This document shows, piece by piece, positions 35,170-43,606 of a stretch of DNA of 64,000 nt (the stretch's first letter is position 1; each line of letters opens with the position of its first letter). The translations under genes and the position numbers were made by a program. Below the pieces are notes generated by a model. The model saw only the letters and a program-made list of their open reading frames with translations. It was not told the origin of the DNA and made no database searches. The stretch covers positions 5,234,001 through 5,298,000 of the forward strand of contig CP102274.1 in assembly GCA_025149285.1 (NCBI GenBank). Reading direction: 5' to 3'. The DNA comes from Hungatella hathewayi (lineage in GTDB: Bacteria > Bacillota > Clostridia > Lachnospirales > Lachnospiraceae).

Positions 35170-36348
35170 CTAACCTAATTTATTAAGTATTAGTGTACCA
35201 TTCGCACAAACTTCTTGCAAGTCGTTTCGATATGCTGCCAGGTTCTCCAGCGGGTTAGAATTCAGGAACAGAATATCAGCACATTTGCCTTCTTCGAGGC
35301 TGCCTGTCTCTCCCCATATTCCTAAAAGCCTGGCGGCATGTTCCGTAGCACTTTTAATAATATCTTTTCTTGCCATGCCGGCATGTTCCATATAGAGCAT
35401 CTCGTCGGCAAACTCCCCCTGATCCATAAAGAATCCGCCGCTGTCACGCCCAAATGCAATCAATACCCCCTGATCATACGCCTCTTTAAAACGCTTCCTC
35501 TTATCGCCTATCATAGCGCGGGAAGCAAAGATAGCGTCCGGAACAATTCCACATCCCACTTCACTGGCTGCAGCAATCTCATAGGGCGTAAACGTTGGAA
35601 CTACATAAACGCCCTGCCTGATAATCTGCTCATTAATCTCCGGATCTAAATAAGTGGCATGCTCGATAGAGGCAGCACCCGCCTTAAGCAGAATTTCCAT
35701 TCCTGCCCTGCTGTGACAGTGGCAGGCCACTTTTTTTCCGTGTTTGGCGGCTTCAGACACCATGGCCGCCAGTTCATTAAGCTCCAGTTCCACAGCCCCC
35801 GGATCTTCTCCAGCCTTTCCCAGACCTCCGGTTACCATGGCCTTGATAAAATCAACACCTTCGAACAGAAACTGACGCACCGCCTTCCTTGCTTCTATAG
35901 GTCCTGTAATATCAAAGCCTGGTTCATGGCCACCCACCACTTTAAGCGGAGTCCCACTGCACAAAAGTCTTGGCCCCTTAATCTTTCCCTTCCTGATAAA
36001 ATCCCGGATAGCCAGTGTTTCCATATACTTTCCGCCGCAGTCTCTGGCTGTCGTAATCCCATGAGAAACCATCCGCTCACAATTTATTACTCCCTCCATT
36101 GTCAGCTCCGCTGTATTCTCCTGAAAGAAAACCGCCATATGATGATCTCCGCCTACCATTGTAACATGCGCGTGGCAGTCTATAACCCCCGGGACCAGGT
36201 ATTTTCCCTCTACATCAAAGGTTCTGTCACACACAAAGCCTTCCGGTGCAGTCCCTGTCATGGTAATCCGCTCCGCCTCCACAGCTATATCTTTCCGGCA
36301 GAAATGGTCTTCCTCCCACACCATTCCATTTTTAAATAATGTAATCAT
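35170..36348 (-). CDS. Amidohydrolase-superfamily metal-dependent hydrolase
   Basis: 392 residues. Metal-site residues follow the superfamily: H59 and H61 (DCHAHV), bridging K169 (FIKAMVTGG), H210/H212 (ACHCHS), H230 (IEHATY) and D302 (GRDSGG, where many relatives have GTD). The C-terminal sheet GSLEEGKCADILFLNSNPLE completes the imidazolonepropionase/prolidase-like architecture. Relatives split imides or N-acylated and dipeptide amides; the substrate here is unknown. It starts 10 nt after the CyuA-like gene's stop, with GGAGG. A second, different amidohydrolase lies in the divergent arm at 41079. Confidence 0.9.
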   Translation of the reverse strand: MITLFKNGMVWEEDHFCRKDIAVEAERITMTGTAPEGFVCDRTFDVEGKYLVPGVIDCHAHVTMVGGDHHMAVFFQENTAELTMEGVINCERMVSHGITTARDCGGKYMETLAIRDFIRKGKIKGPRLLCSGTPLKVVGGHEPGFDITGPIEARKAVRQFLFEGVDFIKAMVTGGLGKAGEDPGAVELELNELAAMVSEAAKHGKKVACHCHSRAGMEILLKAGAASIEHATYLDPEINEQIIRQGVYVVPTFTPYEIAAASEVGCGIVPDAIFASRAMIGDKRKRFKEAYDQGVLIAFGRDSGGFFMDQGEFADEMLYMEHAGMARKDIIKSATEHAARLLGIWGETGSLEEGKCADILFLNSNPLENLAAYRNDLQEVCANGTLILNKLG

Positions 36349-36357
36349 CCTTACCTC

Positions 36358-37641
36358 CTATGCATACTGTCCCAGCATCAGATCTAAAATCACCTGATCG
36401 GTACAGTTCATCCCGTCTTTATCCAGAATCCCCAGATTTTGGATGGTCTTTTCCGCCGACTGTTCCACTATTCCATCCCGGTCAGTGGCAGATATTCCTT
36501 TAAGAGCCAGCATAGACGACTGAACTGCAGTCCCCGCAGCTGTAGCCAGTTTTAAAGAACAACCGGGTTTTGCACCATCACAGATCATACCGGAAAGATC
36601 TGCTGCCACATTTTTTATAGCTGCTTCTACCATCGGAACAGTTCCATGATTCATCCATGTAATGCCGGCTGCCGCTCCAATAGCCGCCGCCAATCCACAG
36701 CCGCAGATCGGTGATAAACGCCCGGTATACTGCTTGGTATACACGGTAATCAGCTGGCTCAGTGCAGCTGCGCAAATCATCTTCTCCTCTGAAGCGCCAC
36801 TTCTTACAGCCGCGGCGGCCACCGGCAGCGTCGCTTCGATACACTGGTTACCGCTTCCGCAGAGCGACATCATGGGAAGTTCACACCCCGCCATTCTGGC
36901 ATCCGCGGCGGCTGCAGTAATATATTTTACCTCATTGACAAGACCGTGTTCTCCCTGTACCGCCATTTCTTTTAAAGCCTTCCCGACACCCAGTCCATAC
37001 TTCCCCTTCAGTCCTTCATCAGAGAGCTTCTTAGACAGTTCTACTGCTTTCCTGGTGGATGCCAGGCGTCTGGCATCAGCCACAGAGGCAAATTCACAAA
37101 AATCCTGAATGGTATACCCTCTCAAATCTGTCTTCACCGATTCATCTGCAGAACCTTTTTCCTGCCCGGGCACCTTCAGTTCCGCTCCATCTCTCATGAC
37201 AGAAACAATGTTTGTATGCAGTCCATCCACGATAACCTTAGATTCATGGCCTCCGCCACGGCAGATTACTTCGATATGAATTCTGCTGCTGTGTTTGGCT
37301 TCACAGACTTCAATCCGGTTCTGCCTCATCATCAGCCCGGCCTTTTTACAGACATCGGGAGTAGCATCATTTAAAATCATCAGTTTTTTATCAATATCTG
37401 TAAGCTGTACGCCCATAGCCGCCGCGGCAGTGATTCCATAGCTGTCCGTATTGGGAATCCCCACCCCCATAACATTCTTGAGAATATTTTTACTGGCTGC
37501 GATCTCCACTTTTTCTGCAGGCACACCCAGTGCTTTTGCTGCCACCGCACAGGCATATGTAACAGCCGCCGGTTCTGTGCAGCCCAGAGCAGGCTGTAAT
37601 TCCTTATTCAGGACGTCGTATAACTCTTCATAACGTTTCAT
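36358..37641 (-). CDS. CyuA/UPF0597-type iron-sulfur L-cysteine desulfidase or serine dehydratase-like protein
   Basis: 427 residues. The cysteines of the [4Fe-4S] L-cysteine desulfidase family (CyuA, former YhaM) are all present: C21 in GCTEPAA, C313/C315 in SPICGCGLAAAIGAA, and C354 and C361 in CDGAKPGC; GSGNQ at 262-266 is also typical. Characterised relatives convert L-cysteine to pyruvate, ammonia and sulfide. It is unusual to see it within a sugar-import operon. The ribosome site GAGGAG precedes ATG 37641. The product could be active on cysteine, serine or a related beta-substituted amino acid. Confidence 0.88.
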   Translation of the reverse strand: MKRYEELYDVLNKELQPALGCTEPAAVTYACAVAAKALGVPAEKVEIAASKNILKNVMGVGIPNTDSYGITAAAAMGVQLTDIDKKLMILNDATPDVCKKAGLMMRQNRIEVCEAKHSSRIHIEVICRGGGHESKVIVDGLHTNIVSVMRDGAELKVPGQEKGSADESVKTDLRGYTIQDFCEFASVADARRLASTRKAVELSKKLSDEGLKGKYGLGVGKALKEMAVQGEHGLVNEVKYITAAAADARMAGCELPMMSLCGSGNQCIEATLPVAAAAVRSGASEEKMICAAALSQLITVYTKQYTGRLSPICGCGLAAAIGAAAGITWMNHGTVPMVEAAIKNVAADLSGMICDGAKPGCSLKLATAAGTAVQSSMLALKGISATDRDGIVEQSAEKTIQNLGILDKDGMNCTDQVILDLMLGQYA

Positions 37642-37655
37642 TGTATCTTCTCCTC

Positions 37656-38513
37656 TTACCCCTTAATTCCAGTGGATGCAATCCCCTCCACCAAATATTT
37701 CTGCATTGTCAGAAAAATAATAAATATGGGGACCAGTGACAGTGTAGCCATGGCAAACATTGCACCCCAGTCTGATCCTGCCGTCGGATCTGCAAACAGC
37801 TTCAGGGCGTAAGCCACTGGATACTGAAGGGGATTATTTAAGAAGATCAGCGACGACATAAAATCATCCCATCTCCACATAAAGGAGAAAATGGCGCTGG
37901 TCACAATGGACGGCTTGATGAGCGGCAGAATAATTCTCGTAAATATACCGTAGATGCTGCAGCCATCAATTTTTGCCACCTCGTCTAAATCCCTTGGTAT
38001 TCCTTTGATAAACTGAATATTTAAAAAGATGAAAAAACCCTGCCCAAAAAAGTGCGGAACAATCAAAGGCAGATACGTTCCCGCCCATCCCATCTGATTA
38101 AACAGGATATACTGTGGTATCATAATAATCTGGAACGGCAGCATCATGGATACAAGCATTGCGCTGAACCATATTCCTTTTCCCTTAAAATTGCATCTGG
38201 CAAATCCATAAGCGATAATTGCAGAAGAGCATACCGCTCCCACAGTGGCCAGACCTGATATGATCAGTGAATTTTTAAAAAATACCGTGAAAGAGACATT
38301 GGCAAATCCCTTCCAGCCCTTTATGTAATTTCCCAGATGAAAAGACTGCGGCAGCAGATGTTCCGCATGACGGAAAATTTCTGTCGTGTCTTTAAATGAT
38401 CCCATAATCATCCACACCAGCGGATATATCATAACGCAGGCAAAGGAAAACGTGAACAGATGATAAATCACTCTCATTGCATTTCGTTTTAAAGTATAAT
38501 TTTTCATATGCAT
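37656..38513 (-). CDS. Sugar ABC transporter permease, MalG type
   Basis: 285 residues, six hydrophobic helices, EAA loop DEVAKIDGCSIYGIFTRIILPLIKPSI, and C-terminus VEGIASTGIKG typical of MalG. The start codon shares a base with the stop of the upstream permease (TAATG), so the two are coupled. It works with the MalF-type partner and the binding protein at 39471; no ATPase is encoded here. Confidence 0.94.
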   Translation of the reverse strand: MHMKNYTLKRNAMRVIYHLFTFSFACVMIYPLVWMIMGSFKDTTEIFRHAEHLLPQSFHLGNYIKGWKGFANVSFTVFFKNSLIISGLATVGAVCSSAIIAYGFARCNFKGKGIWFSAMLVSMMLPFQIIMIPQYILFNQMGWAGTYLPLIVPHFFGQGFFIFLNIQFIKGIPRDLDEVAKIDGCSIYGIFTRIILPLIKPSIVTSAIFSFMWRWDDFMSSLIFLNNPLQYPVAYALKLFADPTAGSDWGAMFAMATLSLVPIFIIFLTMQKYLVEGIASTGIKG

Positions 38514-39442
38514 TATCCTTCTGATTCATAATAAACCCAGTACTTCTGCGACTTAAAAAGGATAAAAGTCAGCAGTCCGATAAACGCCACCATAAACCAC
38601 GCCATCGCGCAGCTGTATCCCAGCTTTTCATTGGTAAATGCATTCTGATACATATAAACCGCATAAAAAAGGGTCGAATTTTTCGGTTTTCCTTCTGTGA
38701 TGATATAACTCTGGGTAAATGCCATAAACCCACTGATCAGCTGATTAATCAGGTTAAAGAAGATAGTCGGAGTCAGCATCGGCAGCGTGATCTTAAAAAA
38801 TTTTGTGATCCCACTGGCACCATCTACCGTAGCCGCCTCATAAAGACTGACCGGAACCTGCTTAAGACCAGATAAAAAGATCAGCATGGAGGAACCAAAC
38901 TGCCAGACAGCCAGAATAATCAGAACCCATATTGCCGTCTCTTCTTTTCCCAGCCATACAGTTTTGGAAGGAAGACCAATCAACGCCAGAAGTGCATTTA
39001 TCACACCATCACTGGCCCAAATCCTTTTCCACAAAATTGCTACTGCCACACTGGAACCGATAATGGACGGCAGATAGTAAACCGCCCGGTAGAAGCCCGA
39101 AAGCTTTGTATTCTTCACCAGCAGCATGGCTACGATCAATGCCATAAGGAGGCGGAGCGGTACTCCAAATACCACGTACTTAACCGTTACCATTAACACT
39201 TTCCAGAACAAATCATCCTCTGTAAACATGGTGATATAGTTGTCCAGCCCGATAAACACCGGAGATTTCAAAATGTTATACCGGGTGAAAGAGTACGCCA
39301 GTGACATTACCATTGGATAAAACAGGAATACCATGAAACCAATGATGAAGGGCAGGATAAATACATATCCTGCAACCTTCTCCTGGTTTAAAATCTGTTT
39401 CAACGTCTTCTTCGTACCCGGGGTTTTCTGCGTTTTTTTCAA
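38513..39442 (-). CDS. Sugar ABC transporter permease, MalF type
   Basis: 309 residues. The start codon appears to be TTG at 39442, well supported by GGAGGG 7 nt upstream. A long basic N-terminus precedes helix 1 (VAGYVFILPFIIGFMVFLFYP). EAA loop: LYEAATVDGASGITKFFKITLPMLTPTIFFNL; GKPKNSTLFYAVYMYQNAFTNEKLG follows. Second subunit of the importer of the composite locus. Confidence 0.93.
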   Translation of the reverse strand: MKKTQKTPGTKKTLKQILNQEKVAGYVFILPFIIGFMVFLFYPMVMSLAYSFTRYNILKSPVFIGLDNYITMFTEDDLFWKVLMVTVKYVVFGVPLRLLMALIVAMLLVKNTKLSGFYRAVYYLPSIIGSSVAVAILWKRIWASDGVINALLALIGLPSKTVWLGKEETAIWVLIILAVWQFGSSMLIFLSGLKQVPVSLYEAATVDGASGITKFFKITLPMLTPTIFFNLINQLISGFMAFTQSYIITEGKPKNSTLFYAVYMYQNAFTNEKLGYSCAMAWFMVAFIGLLTFILFKSQKYWVYYESEG

Positions 39443-39470
39443 GGCAATCCCTCCAAACCGTAATCAAGCT

Positions 39471-40826
39471 CTATTGCTTTGCTTCCTCTAACGTCTTTTT
39501 TGCGTATTCTGTAAATTCTTTTGCAGCAGTCTCCACGTCCATGGAACCATCCCTGATATTTTCTACATATGTATCGAGTTTGGTTGTCACATCACTTGAC
39601 CCCTCCGGATCAGGTGCATCGACCGGTGTTGCAACCTCTCCAACTTTTGCTACAAAATCGAATACCTGGGCATTGGCGCTGTCAAGCGTTCCCTTAATCG
39701 CTTCCTGTACATCAGTATTGACCGGAACGCCCCGTTCACCCTGAAGAATTTCGTTGGCCTCCACTGAATTTGTAATCCAGTCTACAAATTTAGCGGCCTC
39801 CTCTTTATATTGAGAAGTCTCGGCCACAGAGAAAAACTGACTGGGCTTTAAATAGATCGGCTGCTGGGTTGCCCCTTCGGTTGTAGGATACATGGACATT
39901 CCAAAATCTCTTCCTGCTGCGGTGACCATGGCCGAATACTGATTCGAAAATGAGAAATCGTTCCATACCGTACCGTCAATAATCGGCTTTGTCTCAACCA
40001 CCTTAGGATTTTTTTCAACCAAAAGTTCCTGAGATATACTGAATTCCGCATCACTGAATTTCTTTATATACTCGAAATCCTTCTTAACAGCAGTCTCATC
40101 TCCCGCTTCCAGCTCGTCCCATAAATGAGATCCATAGCTTCTCGCGATCTCACCCATCAGCACATACCCTCCGTCATAGTAGGTCAGCGCACCGGTTTTT
40201 TCGTAAATCGTCTGTCCAATCTCATACAGTTCCTCGATCGTCATTTGGTCCGGTATTGTTACACCTGCCTTATCTACAATCTCTTTATCATAATATATTG
40301 CTGGTGCGTTGCTGCCAAGAGAGATTGCATAACACGTTCCGTTAATACTCCCACTCTCAATTACACTTTCAGGTATTTTATCCGTCTTAATCGTCCCATT
40401 ATCGATAAATTCGGAAAGATTCGCCAGAGAATTGCTGGATACATACTTTTCCAAATATCTGTAATCCATCTGAATGATATCTGGCATATTACCACCTGCT
40501 GTAGATGTGGCCAGCTTATCCCAGTAGCCGTTCCAGTCCGTAAACTCAGGCATAATCGTAACATTGGGATTATCCTTCATATAGAGATCAATCACCTGCT
40601 GCGTCAAATCATTCCTGACCTGATTCCCCCACCAGAACAGTTTTAAAGTGACCGGTTCCCCCTCTGCCGCCGAAGAAACAGCTTCTGTGGAAGCATCTGC
40701 CTGAGCCTCTTGTGTGCTCGAGACTGACTGTTTCTCAGTTTCCGCGGTATCAGGTTTGGAAGAACATCCCGCCACGCTGAGGGCCATAACTGCCGCCATA
40801 GTAAATGCCAATCCTTTTCGTTTCAT
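39471..40826 (-). CDS. Sugar-binding lipoprotein of ABC importer (family 1)
   Basis: 451 residues from ATG 40826 (AGGAGG 6 nt upstream). Signal peptide with lipobox LSVAGC, a Ser/Thr/Ala-rich linker, then the family-1 fold (VTLKLFWWGNQVRNDLTQQVIDLYMKDNP). MPDIIQMDYRYLEKY and GVPVNTDVQEAIKG are typical. It is the first gene of the minus-strand composite operon and has its own strong promoter. Ligand unknown; GH4 and GH105 in the same locus suggest a small glycoside or an unsaturated uronide. Confidence 0.93.
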   Translation of the reverse strand: MKRKGLAFTMAAVMALSVAGCSSKPDTAETEKQSVSSTQEAQADASTEAVSSAAEGEPVTLKLFWWGNQVRNDLTQQVIDLYMKDNPNVTIMPEFTDWNGYWDKLATSTAGGNMPDIIQMDYRYLEKYVSSNSLANLSEFIDNGTIKTDKIPESVIESGSINGTCYAISLGSNAPAIYYDKEIVDKAGVTIPDQMTIEELYEIGQTIYEKTGALTYYDGGYVLMGEIARSYGSHLWDELEAGDETAVKKDFEYIKKFSDAEFSISQELLVEKNPKVVETKPIIDGTVWNDFSFSNQYSAMVTAAGRDFGMSMYPTTEGATQQPIYLKPSQFFSVAETSQYKEEAAKFVDWITNSVEANEILQGERGVPVNTDVQEAIKGTLDSANAQVFDFVAKVGEVATPVDAPDPEGSSDVTTKLDTYVENIRDGSMDVETAAKEFTEYAKKTLEEAKQ

Positions 40827-40882
40827 AAGTAACCTCCTCAAATAATAATTTTGTATCGCTTGCTTGCGTTTGTAATATTCTT

Positions 40883-40915
40883 ATTAATCATATTACTAAT
40901 ATTATTAATTGTCAA
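40883..40915 (-). promoter_or_regulatory. Promoter with overlapping 27-bp palindromic operator
   Basis: Minus-strand promoter TTGACA (40915-40910), 17-nt spacer, TATGAT (40892-40887), 60 nt before the binding-protein gene. A near-perfect palindrome centred at 40896 (left arm ATTAATCATATTA 40883-40895, right arm TAATATTATTAAT 40897-40909, one mismatch) covers the spacer and the -10 box. A repressor bound there would block RNA polymerase. The GntR protein at 34450 is the likely ligand-controlled binder (inference). Confidence 0.75.
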
Positions 40916-40973
40916 TATGTACAACAAAATATTTTATTTTAATTTGTAATAGTGCATTTTTCGTTGACTTTCT

Positions 40974-41002
40974 CAATGTCAAATGGTAATATCCGTTTAT
41001 AT
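40974..41002 (+). promoter_or_regulatory. Promoter for the divergent amidohydrolase-GH105 unit
   Basis: TTGACT (40974-40979), 17-nt spacer, TAATAT (40997-41002), about 77 nt upstream of the start at 41079. TTGAC is repeated in inverse as GTCAA in the spacer. Confidence 0.7.
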
Positions 41003-41078
41003 AGGCAACATTTTGCGTTTGTACCATTCATTTTATTCATATTTGTAATCATATCAATTTCACTTAGAAAGGGACACT

Positions 41079-42356
41079 ATGAAAAGGCAAATTATTACCA
41101 ACTGTAATGTATTCGATGGAAACCATGAGCAGCTGAAACTGCACTCACACATCATAATAGAAGATAACCTGGTAACTGAAATCTCCTCTTCCGACGTCTC
41201 AGCGGAAAATTTTGACGAGATCATAGATGCCGGCGGGCGAACCGTTATTCCCGGTCTGGTGGATTGTCACGTTCACGTAGCCTTAACAGGAGGCGGTTCT
41301 GAAATGGAGTGTATGCGGGCAGACGAAACCGCCGTGAGAGGCGCGAAAAACGCGGAAGAAATGCTTTACCGCGGCTTTACTACCGTCCGGGATGCCGGAG
41401 GACTGGTATGGGGAATTAAACACTGTATAGATACCGGCTATACCATCGGCCCAAGGATTTTCCCCAGCCACTCCGGCATCGGACAGACCAGCGGCCACTG
41501 CGACAACCGCCCGGGAGCAGCTTCCATGCGCACACTTACCGGCTATATGTCTCCTGTGATGGACAATAAAATCTGGATTCTTGCAGACGGTGCAAATGAA
41601 GTATTAAAGGCTGCCAGAGACCAGTTGTTTTTAGGTGCATCACAAATCAAACTGTTTTTGGGCGGTGGGATTGCTTCCGTCTTTGATCCTCTCTACACGG
41701 TCCAGTATACAGAGGAAGAAATTCGCGCAGCCGTTCAGGCAGCCAAAGATTACGGAACTTACGTCATGGCTCATTTATACACCTGCGAATCAATGCAGAG
41801 AGCAGTCAGGGCCGGAGTCATGAGTCTGGAACACACTCAGCTGATGGATGACGAAACAGCCCGGATGATACGTGATAACGGTGTCTGGGTCTGCCCCTGC
41901 CCTGCATTTGCAGAAGATTCCATGATGGATTTCATCTCCACGGAGGATATGCAGAAAAAATACAGGATTGTAAAACAGGGAGTGGAACAGCAGACGGAAT
42001 TAATTGATAAGTATCACCTGAATGTAGTTTTTGGAACGGATATGGCAACTAACAAATATTTCTGTGAAGAGCATCAGCTTAAAGACTTCGGCACATGGGG
42101 ACGGCGTTACGGCAGTTTCAAGACACTTCAGGCTGCTACCGGACGTGCTTATGACCTTTTTAAGCTTTCCACATATCGGAATCCATACCCGGAAGGCAAA
42201 ATCGGAGTCTTAGAAGAAGGTTCCTTCGCAGACCTTCTGATTGTAGATGGAAATCCTGTAAGGCAGGTTGATTTGCTTACAGATAAAAATAACTTCCGCG
42301 TTATTATGAAGGATGGCACAATTTATAAAAATACCCTTCATAATGAGGGTGTATGA
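41079..42356 (+). CDS. Amidohydrolase-superfamily metal-dependent hydrolase
   Basis: 425 residues. H64 and H66 (VDCHVHV), the Lys strand IKLFLGGG, then MAHLYT, LEHTQ and the GTDMAT Asp complete the metal centre. GFTTVRDAGG and GPRIFPS recur in the other amidohydrolase (GITTARDCGG, GPRLLCS), so the two are paralogues of one clade that differ in length and active-site loops. AAAGGGA lies 7 nt before the ATG. Probably processes an amide or peptide-like part of the imported compound (inference). 24 nt separate it from the GH105 gene. Confidence 0.9.
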   Translation: MKRQIITNCNVFDGNHEQLKLHSHIIIEDNLVTEISSSDVSAENFDEIIDAGGRTVIPGLVDCHVHVALTGGGSEMECMRADETAVRGAKNAEEMLYRGFTTVRDAGGLVWGIKHCIDTGYTIGPRIFPSHSGIGQTSGHCDNRPGAASMRTLTGYMSPVMDNKIWILADGANEVLKAARDQLFLGASQIKLFLGGGIASVFDPLYTVQYTEEEIRAAVQAAKDYGTYVMAHLYTCESMQRAVRAGVMSLEHTQLMDDETARMIRDNGVWVCPCPAFAEDSMMDFISTEDMQKKYRIVKQGVEQQTELIDKYHLNVVFGTDMATNKYFCEEHQLKDFGTWGRRYGSFKTLQAATGRAYDLFKLSTYRNPYPEGKIGVLEEGSFADLLIVDGNPVRQVDLLTDKNNFRVIMKDGTIYKNTLHNEGV

Positions 42357-42380
42357 TACTATAAAGAATGGAGATCGTCT

Positions 42381-43496
42381 ATGGACAGAGAAGTGATTTC
42401 TCAAAAAATTGATCTGGTTGTAGATCGGCTTATGGCTTTGGGAGGAGCAGATTATGCCAAAGACAAGATGGCGGATTCTGGCAACCGTTTTACCGGACTG
42501 ATCGAACGGGATTTTGGAATTGAAGAATGGGACTGGCCCCAGGGTCTCGGATTATATGGTTTGATTAAATGTCTGCAGGGAAAAAAACATAACCGCTATA
42601 TGGAATTTCTTGATCATTGGTTTCAACGAAATATTGCGCTCGGCCTTCCATCAAAAAATATTAACACCACTGCTCCATATCTGGCTCTTCTTCCACTCTC
42701 TGAGCTCACAGGTAATCAAATCTACCGACAGATGTGTACGGAGCGGGCTGAATGGCTGATGAATACACTTCCCCGTACAAAATACGAAGTATTTCAGCAT
42801 GTGACCTCAGCATTTGGTGACCGCAATGGGGTGAACCTTCACGATGGGGAAATCTGGGTGGATACGCTGGTCATGGCTGTACTGTTTCTCAATCAGGCCG
42901 GCTGCAAACTCGGACGGCCTGAATATTCACAGGAAGCACTCTACCAGTATCTGTCCCATATCAAATATCTGTTTGACCGTTCAAACAGCCTGATCCACCA
43001 TGGCTGGACCTTTCATGGAAACAACAATTTTGGCGGCGTATACTGGTGCCGCGGAAATGCCTGGTTTACCTATGGAATCCCCTGTCTGCTTGCTGATTCA
43101 GACGATTCCATCAGTCCTGGTATCTTCCGCTACCTGGTGAACACATGGAAAGCTCAGGTGGACACACTTGTTTCCCTTCAGGATCACAACGGGCTGTGGC
43201 ACACAGTGCTGGACGATCCGGCCAGCTACTGCGAAGTATCCGGATCTTCCGCCATTGCTGCCGGTATTTTAAAAGGTATTCATCTCGGAATTCTGGATTC
43301 ATCGTATCTGCCCACAGCAGAGCTGGCCATTTCCGCTGTATGTGATAACATTGCTGCAGACGGAACCGTACTAAACGTATCAGCTGGAACTGGCATTGGT
43401 ATGAATGCTGATCACTACAAAAATATTGTGATTAAACCAATGGCATACGGCCAGTCTCTGGCTATTCTGGCCCTGACAGAAGCTTTAGAAGGCTGA
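42381..43496 (+). CDS. GH105-type unsaturated uronyl hydrolase (YteR/RhiN family)
   Basis: 371 residues, (alpha/alpha)6 barrel, no signal peptide. The catalytic Asp is D161 in GEIWVDTLVMA, equivalent to D143 of YteR. Supporting motifs are WDWPQGLGLYGL, RFTGLIERDFGIEEW and YWCRGNAWFTYG. Characterised members hydrate and cleave the unsaturated 4,5-galacturonyl or glucuronyl residue left by polysaccharide lyases. Cytosolic, so it would act on an imported unsaturated oligosaccharide. It ends at a bidirectional terminator. Confidence 0.9.
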   Translation: MDREVISQKIDLVVDRLMALGGADYAKDKMADSGNRFTGLIERDFGIEEWDWPQGLGLYGLIKCLQGKKHNRYMEFLDHWFQRNIALGLPSKNINTTAPYLALLPLSELTGNQIYRQMCTERAEWLMNTLPRTKYEVFQHVTSAFGDRNGVNLHDGEIWVDTLVMAVLFLNQAGCKLGRPEYSQEALYQYLSHIKYLFDRSNSLIHHGWTFHGNNNFGGVYWCRGNAWFTYGIPCLLADSDDSISPGIFRYLVNTWKAQVDTLVSLQDHNGLWHTVLDDPASYCEVSGSSAIAAGILKGIHLGILDSSYLPTAELAISAVCDNIAADGTVLNVSAGTGIGMNADHYKNIVIKPMAYGQSLAILALTEALEG

Positions 43497-43535
43497 TCGG
43501 ACGCCACAGCGGCAGTAATTACTACCAAGTATCAA

Positions 43536-43579
43536 AAAATCCAGCCGGAATAGCAATAACAATCTTCCGGCTGGATTTT
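43536..43579. terminator. Strong bidirectional intrinsic terminator
   Basis: 15-bp perfect stem AAAATCCAGCCGGAA (43536-43550) / TTCCGGCTGGATTTT (43565-43579) between convergent GH105 and diguanylate cyclase genes, with A/T flanks that serve both strands. Confidence 0.9.
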
Positions 43580-43606
43580 ACTTACCTCCAAGAGCCCTAA
43601 GCCCCC

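Noticed and set aside
35659-36339. 226-codon plus-strand frame opposite the amidohydrolase
   Set aside because: Antisense shadow; the minus-strand frame carries the full metal site.
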